From Streptococcus oralis (lineage in GTDB: Bacteria > Bacillota > Bacilli > Lactobacillales > Streptococcaceae): DNA of 64,000 bases. Shown here in pieces: positions 8,883 to 17,670 of this stretch. The stretch's first letter is position 1, and every line of letters begins with the position of its first letter. A program made the position numbers and the translations under genes. The DNA is taken from contig NZ_CP097843.1 in assembly GCF_023611505.1 (NCBI RefSeq), positions 1,488,001-1,552,000 on the forward strand, written 5' to 3'. The notes under the pieces were generated by a model. It was not told the DNA's origin. It ran no database searches and saw only the letters and a list, made by a program, of their open reading frames with translations.

Positions 8883-9977
8883 ATGGCCAATATTTTTGAC
8901 TACCTCAATGATGTAGCATACGATTCCTTTTATGACCTCCCCGTGAATGAGTTAGATGTTCTTGCCTTGACTGAATTAACCTATCTTGCTTTTGATAATG
9001 TAATCACCCAAGAACCAAAGCGTCTCATAGATCTAGCACCTCAAATTCCTAGAGACACGACGATGTTGACCAATAAAAACCGTCTCCAGTTGTTGGATCA
9101 ACTCTCTCAACACAAACGCTTTAAAAATTGCAAGCTCTCAGACTTTATCAACGATATCGATCCTGAATTGCAAAAACAGTTTGCGGCTATGACTTATCGT
9201 ATCAGTCTCGATACCTATTTGCTTGTTTTTCGTGGGACGGATGATAGTATCATCGGTTGGAAAGAAGATTTCCATATGACCTATATGAAGGAAATCCCAG
9301 CTCAAAAACATGCCCTCCAATATTTAGAGAACTTTTTTGCTCAACATCCTAACCAAAAGGTTATCCTAGCAGGACACTCAAAAGGGGGCAATCTAGCTGT
9401 CTATGCTGCCAGTCAACTTGATCCAAACTTGCAGAAAAACATTGTCGCTGTCTACACTTTTGATGCCCCTGGACTTCACAAGGAACTAACCGAAACACCT
9501 GGCTATCAAAATATGATGAAAAGAACGAAAGTATTTGTCCCACAAGGGTCTATCATCGGGATGATGCTGGAAATTCCGGATAAAAAAATCGTCGTTCGAA
9601 GCACCGCCTTAGGTGGCCTTGCCCAGCACGACACCTTTAGTTGGCAGATTGAAGACAAACACTTTGTCCAACTAGACGAGACCAATAGTGATAGTCAGCA
9701 AGTCGATACAACCTTCAAGGAATGGGTTGAAACAGTTCCTGACGAAGAACTGCAGCTCTACTTTGACCTCTTTTTTGGAATCATTCTCGATGCGGGCATC
9801 TCCTCTATCAACGATCTTTCTTCCTTCAATGCCATTGAACACATTCATCAACTCTTTGTACAAGCTCAATCCCTCACTCCCGAAGAAAGAGAAACCATGG
9901 GGCGCTTAACCCAACTCTTGATTGACACCCGCTATCAAGCTTGGAAAAATCGTCAAAGCACGAAAAAGACTTTTTGA
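8883..9977 (+). CDS. DUF2974 / lipase-like alpha/beta hydrolase
   Basis: A 364-residue protein of the Mbeg1-like (DUF2974) group. The nucleophile elbow GHSKGGN places the catalytic Ser at residue 166, after the hydrophobic strand KVILAG. An upstream loop, LLVFRGTDDS, resembles the oxyanion-hole region of class 3 lipases. No signal peptide or membrane segment is seen, so it is probably cytoplasmic. The substrate is unknown. The gene has a good Shine-Dalgarno (GAAAGGAG), is divergent from the two-component operon and is followed by the metallo-hydrolase gene. Confidence 0.85.
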   Translation: MANIFDYLNDVAYDSFYDLPVNELDVLALTELTYLAFDNVITQEPKRLIDLAPQIPRDTTMLTNKNRLQLLDQLSQHKRFKNCKLSDFINDIDPELQKQFAAMTYRISLDTYLLVFRGTDDSIIGWKEDFHMTYMKEIPAQKHALQYLENFFAQHPNQKVILAGHSKGGNLAVYAASQLDPNLQKNIVAVYTFDAPGLHKELTETPGYQNMMKRTKVFVPQGSIIGMMLEIPDKKIVVRSTALGGLAQHDTFSWQIEDKHFVQLDETNSDSQQVDTTFKEWVETVPDEELQLYFDLFFGIILDAGISSINDLSSFNAIEHIHQLFVQAQSLTPEERETMGRLTQLLIDTRYQAWKNRQSTKKTF

Positions 9978-9981
9978 TACC

Positions 9982-10010
9982 CTAAGTATCCTCTTCTATG
10001 CTATACTTAG
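9982..10010. promoter_or_regulatory. Inverted repeat overlapping the -10 of the metallo-hydrolase gene
   Basis: CTAAGTAT (9982-9989) and ATACTTAG (10003-10010) form a perfect 8-base inverted repeat with a 13-base gap. The right arm covers the -10 TATACT (10002-10007, extended by TGC). It could be an operator or a weak hairpin; there is no T-run on the plus strand. Confidence 0.45.
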
Positions 10011-10040
10011 TTTAGTACATTCTTTGAGATTGGAGCCAGT

Positions 10041-10670
10041 ATGAAAATCCATAAAACCGTAAATCCCATTGCCTATGAAAACACTTATTATCTGGAAGGG
10101 GACCAACACCTGATTGTGGTTGACCCAGGTAGCCATTGGGAAGCTATTCGCAAGACTATTGAGAAAATCAACAAACCCGTCTGTGCGATTCTCCTGACCC
10201 ACACCCACTACGACCATATTATGAGTCTGGACTTGGTTCGTGAAACTTTTGGAAATCCTCCAGTTTATGTAGCAGAGAGCGAAGCTAGCTGGCTTTACAC
10301 TCCAGTCGATAATCTCTCTGGTCTCCCTCGTCATGATGATATGGCAGATGTGGTCGCAAAACCAGCAGAGCACACCTTTGTCTTTCATGAGGAATACCAG
10401 CTTGAGGAATTTCGTTTTACAGTTTTACCGACCCCAGGCCACTCTATTGGCGGTGTTTCTCTGGTCTTTCCTGATGCTCATCTAGTCTTGACGGGAGATG
10501 CTCTATTCCGAGAAACCATCGGACGGACCGATCTTCCTACCGGTAGCACGGAACAACTCCTCCATAGCATTCAGACGCAACTCTTTACTCTTCCTAACTA
10601 CGATGTCTATCCTGGGCATGGTCCAGCTACGACTATCGCTCACGAAAAGACTTTTAATCCCTTTTTCTAG
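10041..10670 (+). CDS. MBL-fold metallo-hydrolase (glyoxalase II-like)
   Basis: A 209-residue protein of the metallo-beta-lactamase fold. The metal site motif THTHYDH gives His54, His56, Asp58 and His59. Further ligands are His in TPGHS, Asp in LTGDALF and His in YPGHGP, the full set of the glyoxalase II/YcbL group. It probably hydrolyses a thioester such as S-lactoylglutathione or a related substrate, but substrate cannot be read from sequence. It sits convergent to pepO, as its orthologue does in pneumococcus by memory of gene order. Confidence 0.92.
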   Translation: MKIHKTVNPIAYENTYYLEGDQHLIVVDPGSHWEAIRKTIEKINKPVCAILLTHTHYDHIMSLDLVRETFGNPPVYVAESEASWLYTPVDNLSGLPRHDDMADVVAKPAEHTFVFHEEYQLEEFRFTVLPTPGHSIGGVSLVFPDAHLVLTGDALFRETIGRTDLPTGSTEQLLHSIQTQLFTLPNYDVYPGHGPATTIAHEKTFNPFF

Positions 10671-10676
10671 CAAGCA

Positions 10677-10706
10677 AAAAACCAAGGAAAATTTCCTTGG
10701 TTTTTG
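10677..10706. terminator. Bidirectional terminator between the metallo-hydrolase gene and pepO
   Basis: ACCAAGGAAA pairs with TTTCCTTGGT (10681-10701). It is flanked by A-runs on the left and T-runs on the right, so it can serve both convergent genes. Confidence 0.85.
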
Positions 10707-10708
10707 TC

Positions 10709-12601
10709 TTACCAAATAATCACACGGTCCTCTGGTGAACGCCACATACCATCGCCTTCTTTGACATCGTATGTTGTAAAGAAGTCATCGAAGTTTGGTA
10801 CTTGGACATTAACACGGAGTTTGGCAGGCGCGTGCACATCGACACTGGCCATGAGTTTCATCAACTCAGGACGGCCTTTCATACGCCAGATACGAGCAAA
10901 GTTGTGGAAAAATTCTTCAGCTGAGAAGTCTGGTTCTCTCTTAGCAGCTTCAAGGGCTGCAGCAATTCCTCCCAAGTCAGCAACGTTTTCAGACACGGTT
11001 AGTTTTCCGTTGATTCTTGCACCGTAAGATTCTTGCCCATCAAACTGGTCGATAACTTTCTGCGTTTTTTCTTTAAAGGCAGCATAGTCACTCTCTGTCC
11101 ACCAATCCTTGAGGCTACCATTTTCATCAAAGGACGCACCATTTGTGTCAAAGGCATGAGAGATTTCATGGGCAATAACAGCACCAATACCACCGTAGTT
11201 AGCTGAAGACGACTGATGCAAATCATAGAATGGAGCCTGTAAAATGGCAGCTGGGAAGACAATCAAGTTCTTCTGAGGATTGTAGTAGGCATTAACCATG
11301 TGAGCAGGCATGCCCCACTCCTTGTAGTCAACCGGTTGGTTCCACTTGCTCCAGCTGTGCTTGATTTCCACACGCGCAAAAGCTAGGGCATTCTCAAAGA
11401 GACTAGCAGTTTCGTCCACTACCTTGTCCTTGTAGCGTTCTGGCAATTCCTCTGGATAACCGATATAAGGCTTGATGACATTGAGTTTGACAATGGCCTT
11501 GTCTCGCGTTTCAGGCGTGAGCCAGTCGTTCTTAGCCAAGCGTTCCTTATAAACATCAATCATAGTCGCTACTTTTTTCTCTACGTCTGCCTTAGCTTCT
11601 GGAGAGAATTTTTCATGCGCGTACCAGAGACCAAGGGCTTGCTTGAAAGGACCTTGAGCCAAGTGATAAGCTGCCTTGACCTTGTCCTGAGCTTCTGGAA
11701 CACCTGAAAGAGCACGACCATAAGCACCTGACAAGACACGAATCTCGTCTGTGAGATAGCTTGTTGAGAGATTGACAACGCCCAAAATCAATGTTGCTTT
11801 AAGTAGAGGCCACGCTTCTTCACTATAGAATTGGTCTGCTGCTTGCCAGAAACGTTCCTCGTCTACGATAACCTTGTCAGGCACTTGTCCAAGAACGGCT
11901 TGGAAGAAGTCATCTAGAGGTAGGGCAGGGGCAAACTTTTTGAAATCTTCATAAGCGTATGGATGATAGAGTTTGGCATATTCTGAACTTTCTTCGTTAG
12001 AAAGCACCACAGCTGCAACTCGACGGTCCAATTCCAATCTCTTCTCTAGTAAGTCTTCGATTTCCTCATCTGAGAAATCGTAGGCTTTGAGAAGATTCGC
12101 AGTACTTTCCTTCCAAAGCGTCAAGAGTTCCTCACGTTGAGGATGGTCTTCAGCATAGTAGGTTGTATCTGGCAAGATTGTTCCTGGTGCACTAGCCCAT
12201 AGAACATTGGTTCTGGCATCCATAAAGTCAGGTGATACTCCAAAGGGAAGGAAGTTTGGTTTACCAGCTAGTTCAAACTCGGCTAATTTGCTAGTGAAAT
12301 CTGCAAAACTCTCCAAGTCTTGGTATTCCTTGAGCAGAGGAAGGACGGGCTTGATCCCATCTGCTTCTCTCTTGTCAAAATCGCGTACCATGCGATGGTG
12401 CTTAACAAAGTTTGCGAGGATAGCATCCTCTGGGACATCCTCTCCTGCCAACCACTTGTCCGTTGTTGCCAGCATTAACTCTTCAATTTCCTCGTCAAGG
12501 TCAATAAAACCGCCTGCTCGAGATTTGTCAGCTGGAATGACAGCTGTTTTTTCCCATTCGCCATTAATCGCATCATAAAAATCGTCTTGATAACGTGTCA
12601 T
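10709..12601 (-). CDS. pepO: M13-family endopeptidase PepO
   Basis: This 630-residue neprilysin-like zinc metalloendopeptidase has an M13 N-terminal domain (about 1-380) and a catalytic domain (about 430-630). The zinc motif HEISH gives His478 and His482. The third ligand Glu538 is in SENVADLGG, and the C-terminal NVQVPNFDDFF region is family-like. There is no signal peptide. PepO cleaves oligopeptides; in pneumococcus the protein is also found at the surface and binds host proteins. It has its own promoter, divergent from psaBCA, with which it shares a 169-base intergenic region. Confidence 0.97.
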   Translation of the reverse strand: MTRYQDDFYDAINGEWEKTAVIPADKSRAGGFIDLDEEIEELMLATTDKWLAGEDVPEDAILANFVKHHRMVRDFDKREADGIKPVLPLLKEYQDLESFADFTSKLAEFELAGKPNFLPFGVSPDFMDARTNVLWASAPGTILPDTTYYAEDHPQREELLTLWKESTANLLKAYDFSDEEIEDLLEKRLELDRRVAAVVLSNEESSEYAKLYHPYAYEDFKKFAPALPLDDFFQAVLGQVPDKVIVDEERFWQAADQFYSEEAWPLLKATLILGVVNLSTSYLTDEIRVLSGAYGRALSGVPEAQDKVKAAYHLAQGPFKQALGLWYAHEKFSPEAKADVEKKVATMIDVYKERLAKNDWLTPETRDKAIVKLNVIKPYIGYPEELPERYKDKVVDETASLFENALAFARVEIKHSWSKWNQPVDYKEWGMPAHMVNAYYNPQKNLIVFPAAILQAPFYDLHQSSSANYGGIGAVIAHEISHAFDTNGASFDENGSLKDWWTESDYAAFKEKTQKVIDQFDGQESYGARINGKLTVSENVADLGGIAAALEAAKREPDFSAEEFFHNFARIWRMKGRPELMKLMASVDVHAPAKLRVNVQVPNFDDFFTTYDVKEGDGMWRSPEDRVIIW

Positions 12602-12634
12602 CTTGTTCTCGCTTTCATTTTTTCACTTATTCTT

Positions 12635-12663
12635 AGCTTAGCAAAAAACACTTGGGAATGCAA
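12635..12663 (-). promoter_or_regulatory. pepO promoter
   Basis: On the minus strand, TTGCAT (12663-12658), a 17-base spacer, then TAAGCT (12640-12635) preceded by TGC (extended -10). Confidence 0.6.
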
Positions 12664-12708
12664 TTAAAAACGGTCTCTCATTTTTCAGTTATTATTTTAA
12701 ATTTTTTA

Positions 12709-12746
12709 AAAATTAACTTGACTTAATTTTTTTTTTAAGGTATATT
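12709..12746 (+). promoter_or_regulatory. PsaR operator and psaBCA promoter
   Basis: AAAATTAA (12709-12716) and TTAATTTT (12723-12730) form a perfect 8-base inverted repeat around CTTGAC. This is the expected form of a PsaR/ScaR (DtxR/MntR-type) box. The -35 TTGACT (12718-12723) lies in its centre, and the -10 TATATT is at 12741-12746 after 17 bases. Manganese-loaded PsaR bound here would block RNA polymerase. Confidence 0.85.
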
Positions 12747-12770
12747 AAATACAGGAGGGAGGAATTTGTT

Positions 12771-13493
12771 ATGATACGTATTGAACACCTCAGTGTCTCC
12801 TACAAAGAAACGTTGGCACTAAAGGATATTTCACTAGTGCTCCACGGACCAACTATTACCGGAATTATTGGTCCAAACGGTGCTGGAAAATCAACTTTAC
12901 TAAAAAGTATGTTGGGAATTATCCCACATGAAGGTCAGGCCTTTCTCGATGACAAAGAATTCAAGAAATCTTTACATCGAGTTGCCTATGTCGAGCAAAA
13001 AATCCATATCGACTACAATTTCCCTATCAAGGTCAAGGAATGCGTCTCTCTGGGACTCTATCCATCCATCCCGCTCTTCCACACTTTAAAGTCCAGCCAC
13101 TGGAAAAAAGTGGCAGATGCACTTAAAATCGTTGGGCTCTCAGACTATGCTGATCGCCAAATCAGCCAGCTCTCAGGAGGACAATTCCAACGTGTTTTGA
13201 TTGCCCGTTGCTTAGTGCAGGAAGCTGACTACATCTTTTTAGATGAGCCTTTTGCCGGGATTGACTCGATCAGTGAAGAGATTATCATGAATACGCTGAG
13301 AGACCTTAAAAAAGCTGGTAAAACAGTTCTCATCGTCCATCATGACCTCAGTAAAGTCCCCCATTATTTCGACCAAGTTTTGCTTCTCAATCGAGAATTA
13401 ATAGACCTTGGTCCGACCGAAGAAACCTTTACCGAGGCCAATCTCAAAAAGGCCTACGGTAGCAAACTCTTTTTCAATGGAGGTGACCTATGA
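12771..13493 (+). CDS. psaB: Manganese ABC transporter ATP-binding protein
   Basis: The 240-residue ATPase of the Psa manganese importer. It shows Walker [10 protein letters not shown] (about residues 35-43), the ABC signature LSGGQFQRV, Walker [11 protein letters not shown] and the switch His in VHHD. It forms the ATP-driven engine with PsaC and takes Mn(II) from lipoprotein PsaA. The gene overlaps psaC by 4 bases (ATGA type), showing translational coupling. It is controlled by the PsaR box upstream, so expression should rise when manganese is scarce. Confidence 0.97.
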   Translation: MIRIEHLSVSYKETLALKDISLVLHGPTITGIIGPNGAGKSTLLKSMLGIIPHEGQAFLDDKEFKKSLHRVAYVEQKIHIDYNFPIKVKECVSLGLYPSIPLFHTLKSSHWKKVADALKIVGLSDYADRQISQLSGGQFQRVLIARCLVQEADYIFLDEPFAGIDSISEEIIMNTLRDLKKAGKTVLIVHHDLSKVPHYFDQVLLLNRELIDLGPTEETFTEANLKKAYGSKLFFNGGDL

Positions 13494-14338
13494 TAGCAGA
13501 ATTTATCGATGGATTACAACATTTCCATTTCCTACAAAACGCCTTGATAACAGCTATAGTCATCGGAGTTGTTGCTGGAGCTGTGGGATGTTTTATCATC
13601 CTACGTGGGATGTCTCTCATGGGAGATGCCATCTCTCACGCAGTTTTGCCTGGCGTAGCCCTTTCCTTTATCCTGGGAATTGATTTCTTTATTGGAGCGA
13701 TCATCTTTGGTTTGATGGCTTCCATCATCATTACCTACATCAAGGGAAACTCTATCATCAAGAGTGACACTGCCATTGGTATTACCTTTTCATCTTTCTT
13801 AGCCTTAGGTGTCATCTTGATTAGTGTTGCCAAGAGTTCAACAGACCTCTTCCATATCCTTTTTGGGAATATCCTCGCTGTCCAAGATACGGACATGTGG
13901 ATTACCATTGGTGTGGGCGCAGTCATTCTCTTGATTATCGGGATTTTCTTTAAACAACTATTGATTACATCCTTTGACGAGCTCCTGGCTAAGGCCATGG
14001 GAATGCCCGTTAATTTCTACCACTATCTGCTCATGGTGCTCTTGACCCTTGTGTCTGTCACCGCAATGCAAAGTGTTGGAACCATTCTTATCGTGGCCAT
14101 GCTAATCACTCCAGCCGCGACGGCTTATCTCTATGCTAATAGCCTAAAGAGCATGATTTTTCTTTCATCAAGTCTTGGAGCTCTGGCTTCTGTTGTAGGA
14201 CTCTTTATCGGCTATAGTTTCAATCTCGCAGCAGGATCTAGCATCGTGCTCACATCCGCCAGCTTCTTTCTAATCAGTTTCTTTATCTCTCCTAAGCAAC
14301 GATACTTGAAACTGAAAAACAAAAAAATCATTAAATAA
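13490..14338 (+). CDS. psaC: Manganese ABC transporter permease
   Basis: A 282-residue ABC-3 family permease with about eight membrane helices spread along the whole protein. The coupling region [16 protein letters not shown] is typical for metal ABC importers of the ZnuB/PsaC group. It forms the membrane channel for Mn(II) with PsaB and PsaA. It starts within the psaB stop and ends 26 bases before psaA. The C-terminus is basic (KLKNKKIIK). Length is normal for the family. Confidence 0.97.
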   Translation: MIAEFIDGLQHFHFLQNALITAIVIGVVAGAVGCFIILRGMSLMGDAISHAVLPGVALSFILGIDFFIGAIIFGLMASIIITYIKGNSIIKSDTAIGITFSSFLALGVILISVAKSSTDLFHILFGNILAVQDTDMWITIGVGAVILLIIGIFFKQLLITSFDELLAKAMGMPVNFYHYLLMVLLTLVSVTAMQSVGTILIVAMLITPAATAYLYANSLKSMIFLSSSLGALASVVGLFIGYSFNLAAGSSIVLTSASFFLISFFISPKQRYLKLKNKKIIK

Positions 14339-14364
14339 CGGGGAAACCCTTCTGGAGGAATCTA

Positions 14365-15294
14365 ATGAAAAAATTAGGTACATTGCTTGTACTCTTTCTT
14401 TCCGTCATTGCACTTGTCGCATGTGCTAGCGGAAAAAAAGATGTAGCTTCTGGTCAAAAACTAAAAGTTGTTGCTACAAACTCAATCATCGCTGATATTA
14501 CCAAGAATATCGCTGGTGACAAGATTGATCTTCACAGTATCGTTCCTGTTGGTCAAGACCCACACGAATACGAACCACTTCCTGAAGACGTTAAGAAAAC
14601 TTCTCAAGCTGACTTGATTTTCTATAACGGTATCAACCTTGAAACAGGTGGCAATGCTTGGTTTACCAAATTGGTCGAAAATGCCAAGAAAACTGAAAAC
14701 AAAGACTACTTTGCAGTTAGCGAAGGCGTTGATGTTATCTACCTTGAAGGTCAAAACGAGAAAGGCAAAGAAGACCCACACGCTTGGCTCAACCTCGAAA
14801 ATGGGATGATTTATGCTAAAAATATCGCTAAACAGCTGATTGCAAAAGATCCTAACAACAAGGAATTTTACGAAAAAAATCTCAAAGACTATACTGAAAA
14901 ACTAGATAAACTAGACAAGGAAGCCAAAGAGAAATTTAACAATATCCCTGCTGAGAAGAAACTCATCGTAACCAGCGAAGGATGCTTCAAATACTTCTCT
15001 AAAGCCTACGGTGTCCCAAGTGCCTACATCTGGGAAATCAACACAGAAGAAGAAGGAACACCGGAACAAATCAAGACCTTGGTTGAAAAACTTCGCCAAA
15101 CAAAAGTTCCATCACTCTTTGTTGAATCAAGTGTCGATGACCGTCCAATGAAGACTGTTTCACAAGACACAAATATCCCAATCTACGCACAAATCTTTAC
15201 TGACTCAATCGCTGAAGAAGGTAAAGAAGGCGACAGCTACTACAGCATGATGAAATACAACCTTGACAAGATTGCTGAAGGTTTGTCTAAGTAA
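14365..15294 (+). CDS. psaA: Manganese-binding lipoprotein PsaA
   Basis: A 309-residue metal-binding lipoprotein. The signal peptide ends in lipobox LVAC with lipidated Cys20. The four metal ligands are His67, His139, Glu205 and Asp280, exactly at the pneumococcal PsaA positions. It delivers Mn(II) to PsaBC on the outer face of the membrane and belongs to the LraI adhesin group. Beyond the lipid Cys there is one more cysteine, Cys207, two residues after Glu205. From memory the pneumococcal protein has Ala there, whereas other streptococcal LraI proteins may share the Cys. Confidence 0.98.
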   Translation: MKKLGTLLVLFLSVIALVACASGKKDVASGQKLKVVATNSIIADITKNIAGDKIDLHSIVPVGQDPHEYEPLPEDVKKTSQADLIFYNGINLETGGNAWFTKLVENAKKTENKDYFAVSEGVDVIYLEGQNEKGKEDPHAWLNLENGMIYAKNIAKQLIAKDPNNKEFYEKNLKDYTEKLDKLDKEAKEKFNNIPAEKKLIVTSEGCFKYFSKAYGVPSAYIWEINTEEEGTPEQIKTLVEKLRQTKVPSLFVESSVDDRPMKTVSQDTNIPIYAQIFTDSIAEEGKEGDSYYSMMKYNLDKIAEGLSK

Positions 15295-15298
15295 TCCA

Positions 15299-15337
15299 TT
15301 AAAAAACGTCGTTCTCACGTGAATGGGCGTTTTTTTG
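15299..15337 (+). terminator. Probable terminator after psaA
   Basis: AAAAAACG ... CGTTTTTTT with an inner TCACGTGA palindrome lies just after the psaA stop. The stem is imperfect. The following tpx gene could be expressed by read-through or its own promoter. Confidence 0.55.
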
Positions 15338-15416
15338 TCCCTTAATTTCCAGTCAAATCATTGGAAAAATCTGACAATTCTCGGTAAAATAAAAGAAAAA
15401 AGAATGGAGTAGTTTC

Positions 15417-15911
15417 ATGACCACTTTTCTCGGAAATCCTGTAACCTTTACAGGTAAACAACTGCAAGTCGGAGACAAGGCACTTGACTTTTCTCTCACT
15501 ACAACCGATCTCTCTAAAAAAACACTAGCTGACTTTGATGGAAAGAAAAAAGTTTTGAGTGTTGTCCCTTCTATCGATACTGGTATCTGCTCAACGCAAA
15601 CACGTCGATTCAACCAAGAACTTGCCAACCTTGATAATACCGTCGTTCTTACCGTTTCTATGGACCTACCATTTGCACAAGGACGCTGGTGTGGAGCTGA
15701 AGGCCTTGACAATGCCATCATGCTTTCAGACTACTTTGACCATTCTTTCGGGCGCGATTATGCCCTCTTGATCAACGAATGGCATCTCCTTGCACGTGCT
15801 GTCTTTGTTCTCGACACTGATAATGTCATCCGTTACGTAGAATACGTTGATAACATCAACACGGAACCAGACTTTGAAGCTGCCATTGCTGCAGTGAAAG
15901 AACTGGACTAA
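15417..15911 (+). CDS. tpx: Thiol peroxidase (PsaD/Tpx)
   Basis: A 164-residue atypical 2-Cys peroxiredoxin of the Tpx group. The peroxidatic Cys58 is in [12 protein letters not shown] and the resolving Cys92 in GRWCGAEG. It reduces hydrogen peroxide and alkyl peroxides, matching a catalase-negative, peroxide-producing streptococcus. It is the fourth gene of the psa cluster (psaD in pneumococcus), separated from psaA by a weak terminator. Manganese uptake and peroxide defence are linked here by gene order. Length and motifs are normal. Confidence 0.96.
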   Translation: MTTFLGNPVTFTGKQLQVGDKALDFSLTTTDLSKKTLADFDGKKKVLSVVPSIDTGICSTQTRRFNQELANLDNTVVLTVSMDLPFAQGRWCGAEGLDNAIMLSDYFDHSFGRDYALLINEWHLLARAVFVLDTDNVIRYVEYVDNINTEPDFEAAIAAVKELD

Positions 15912-15994
15912 AATCAAAGCCATTAGGGCAGAAGGCTAGAGAAATCTAGCTTTTTTTGATATACTAGATGGAGAGAAAAGACAAGAGGAAACGA

Positions 15995-16645
15995 ATGACG
16001 CCAAACAAAGAAGATTATCTAAAATGTATTTATGAAATCGGTACGGAGATGCAAAAAATTACCAATAAAGAAATTGCTGCCCGTATGCAAGTCTCTCCAC
16101 CTGCCGTAACAGAGATGATCAAACGCATGAAAAGTGAAAATCTCATCCTCAAGGATAAGGAGAACGGCTATCTATTGACAGATATTGGCCTCAAACTGGT
16201 CTCAGAACTCTATCGCAAACACCGGTTGATTGAAGTCTTTCTAGTTCACCATCTCGACTATACCAGTGACCAGATCCACGAAGAAGCTGAGGTCCTAGAG
16301 CACACTGTATCCGATCTCTTCGTAGAGAGACTGGATAAACTGCTGGGCTTCCCTAAAAACTGCCCCCACGGAGGAACCATCCCAGCCAAGGGAGAGCTCT
16401 TGGTCGAAATCAACAACTTACCACTAGCAGAGACCAAAGAAGCCGGTACCTACCTCCTGACTCGGGTTCACGATAGCTTTGATCTGCTCAAATACTTAGA
16501 AAAGTATGAGATTCATATTGGTGACCAACTCCAAGTTAAGCAGTTTGATGGCTTTTCCAATAGCTTTACTCTAGTCAACAAGGGTGAAGATCTCCAAGTT
16601 AGCATCGATATCGCCAAACAACTCTATGTCGAAAAAATCAACTAA
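15995..16645 (+). CDS. psaR: Manganese-dependent repressor PsaR (DtxR/MntR family)
   Basis: A 216-residue DtxR-family repressor with an N-terminal winged helix (about residues 1-60, recognition region QVSPPAVTEMIKRM), a metal-binding dimerisation domain (about 65-140, with EHTVSDLFVERLD and CPHGGTIP) and a C-terminal FeoA/SH3-like domain. It should repress psaBCA through the palindrome at 12709-12730. I place the start at 15995 (MTPNKEDYLKC) because AGAGGAAACGA precedes it and it matches the known protein; the nine-residue upstream extension is basic and unconserved. It lies right after tpx, so repressor and target are neighbours. Confidence 0.95.
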   Translation: MTPNKEDYLKCIYEIGTEMQKITNKEIAARMQVSPPAVTEMIKRMKSENLILKDKENGYLLTDIGLKLVSELYRKHRLIEVFLVHHLDYTSDQIHEEAEVLEHTVSDLFVERLDKLLGFPKNCPHGGTIPAKGELLVEINNLPLAETKEAGTYLLTRVHDSFDLLKYLEKYEIHIGDQLQVKQFDGFSNSFTLVNKGEDLQVSIDIAKQLYVEKIN

Positions 16646-16654
16646 CCCCTTATT

Positions 16655-16684
16655 CCTGAAAGAAGTTCCTTTCAGGGATTTTTT
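16655..16684 (+). terminator. Terminator after psaR
   Basis: CCTGAAAG (16655-16662) pairs with CTTTCAGG (16669-16676), then GATTTTTTATTATTTT. Confidence 0.85.
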
Positions 16685-16694
16685 ATTATTTTGC

Positions 16695-16723
16695 TTGTAA
16701 GTCCCATTCGTTTGGTGTAGAAT
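16695..16723 (+). promoter_or_regulatory. Promoter for the duplicated membrane protein gene
   Basis: TTGTAA at 16695-16700, 17 bases, TAGAAT at 16718-16723, about 30 bases before the ATG. Confidence 0.7.
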
Positions 16724-16752
16724 GAAACTAGATAAAAGAGGGAGGTTTTCCT

Positions 16753-17166
16753 ATGAAAAAGCTCTTTAGAATCCATTTTGCAGCCATTGCAGTCAGCGAT
16801 TTGCTACTATTCGCAATTTTTATCTCCAAAACCGATCCCTCTGTAGACTGGCTCCTGCTCTCTGGTTTTATTTTCATCCTTGCTCAGGCACTACTGCTAT
16901 TTCGCTTGGTTGTCCGACTCAAACATCATTTCGCTGAGATTTATCCTCAAATCAATAAAAAGATTTGCTTCTACTATTTGGGGGTGCTCATTAGCGATTT
17001 TCTATTATTTGTCCTTTTAGTCTTCACCAGTTATCAGCAATTTTCCTCTCTTATGCCAATCGTTACTTCTTGTCATTCTACGTTTTATTATATAATGGCT
17101 AGCCACATAAGAGAAAACTATCCAGACTTTTACGACAAACATATCTCTTTCTGGGAGTGTCTATAA
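16753..17166 (+). CDS. Four-helix membrane protein with internal duplication, unknown function
   Basis: A 137-residue membrane protein with its own promoter and Shine-Dalgarno (AGGGAGG). Its two halves look alike. Residues about 10-66 contain IAVSDLLLFAIFI, a second helix, then LKHHFAEIYPQ. Residues about 75-130 contain LGVLISDFLLFVLLVF, a second helix, then ASHIRENYPDF. Each half is two helices plus a polar YP segment, so the protein probably arose by tandem duplication of a two-helix unit. I do not recognise the family. It stands alone between psaR and convergent dtd. Confidence 0.75.
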   Translation: MKKLFRIHFAAIAVSDLLLFAIFISKTDPSVDWLLLSGFIFILAQALLLFRLVVRLKHHFAEIYPQINKKICFYYLGVLISDFLLFVLLVFTSYQQFSSLMPIVTSCHSTFYYIMASHIRENYPDFYDKHISFWECL

Positions 17167-17169
17167 ACA

Positions 17170-17197
17170 AAAACCAAGCCAGCTGGGCTTGGTTTTC
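17170..17197. terminator. Bidirectional terminator
   Basis: AACCAAGCC (17172-17180) pairs with GGCTTGGTT (17186-17194), with A- and T-runs on its flanks. It serves the membrane protein gene (plus) and dtd (minus). Confidence 0.85.
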
Positions 17198-17641
17198 TTA
17201 TCTATTTTTAGTATCAAGGATAATGGTAACTGGTCCGTCATTGACCAGCTCAACCTGCATATCCGCTCCAAAGATACCTGTCTGAACGGGCACTTCTTGT
17301 GCTAGCTTTTGATTGAAATGCTCATAAAAGGAGGCTGCCATATCTGGCTTGGCTGCACCTGTAAAGGCGGGACGATTGCCCTTCTTAGTGTCCGCAAAGA
17401 GAGTAAACTGAGAAATAGAGAGGATTTCCCCCTTGATATCCGTGACGGACAGGTTCATCTTGCCTTCCGCGTCTGAAAAAATTCGCATGTTGACGAGCTT
17501 TCTCACAGCATAGTCCAAATCTTCCTCTTGGTCCTCTGGTCCAACACCAACCAGCAATAAGAGTCCCTGATTGATTTTTCCCTGAACTTGACCTTCAATA
17601 CTCACTTGGGCTTTTTTAACCCGTTGGATAATGATTTTCAT
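17198..17641 (-). CDS. dtd: D-aminoacyl-tRNA deacylase
   Basis: A 147-residue DTD1-type enzyme that hydrolyses D-amino acids from mischarged tRNA in the cytoplasm. It opens [17 protein letters not shown] and has the family motifs [12 protein letters not shown] and the Gly-cisPro region NDGPVTIIL near the C-terminus. It follows rel by 29 bases on the same strand, the usual Firmicutes rel-dtd arrangement, and is probably cotranscribed with it. The start is supported by neighbouring spacing and family length. Confidence 0.97.
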   Translation of the reverse strand: MKIIIQRVKKAQVSIEGQVQGKINQGLLLLVGVGPEDQEEDLDYAVRKLVNMRIFSDAEGKMNLSVTDIKGEILSISQFTLFADTKKGNRPAFTGAAKPDMAASFYEHFNQKLAQEVPVQTGIFGADMQVELVNDGPVTIILDTKNR

Positions 17642-17670
17642 AATAGCCTTTCTAGTGACTGAAGGGAGAA

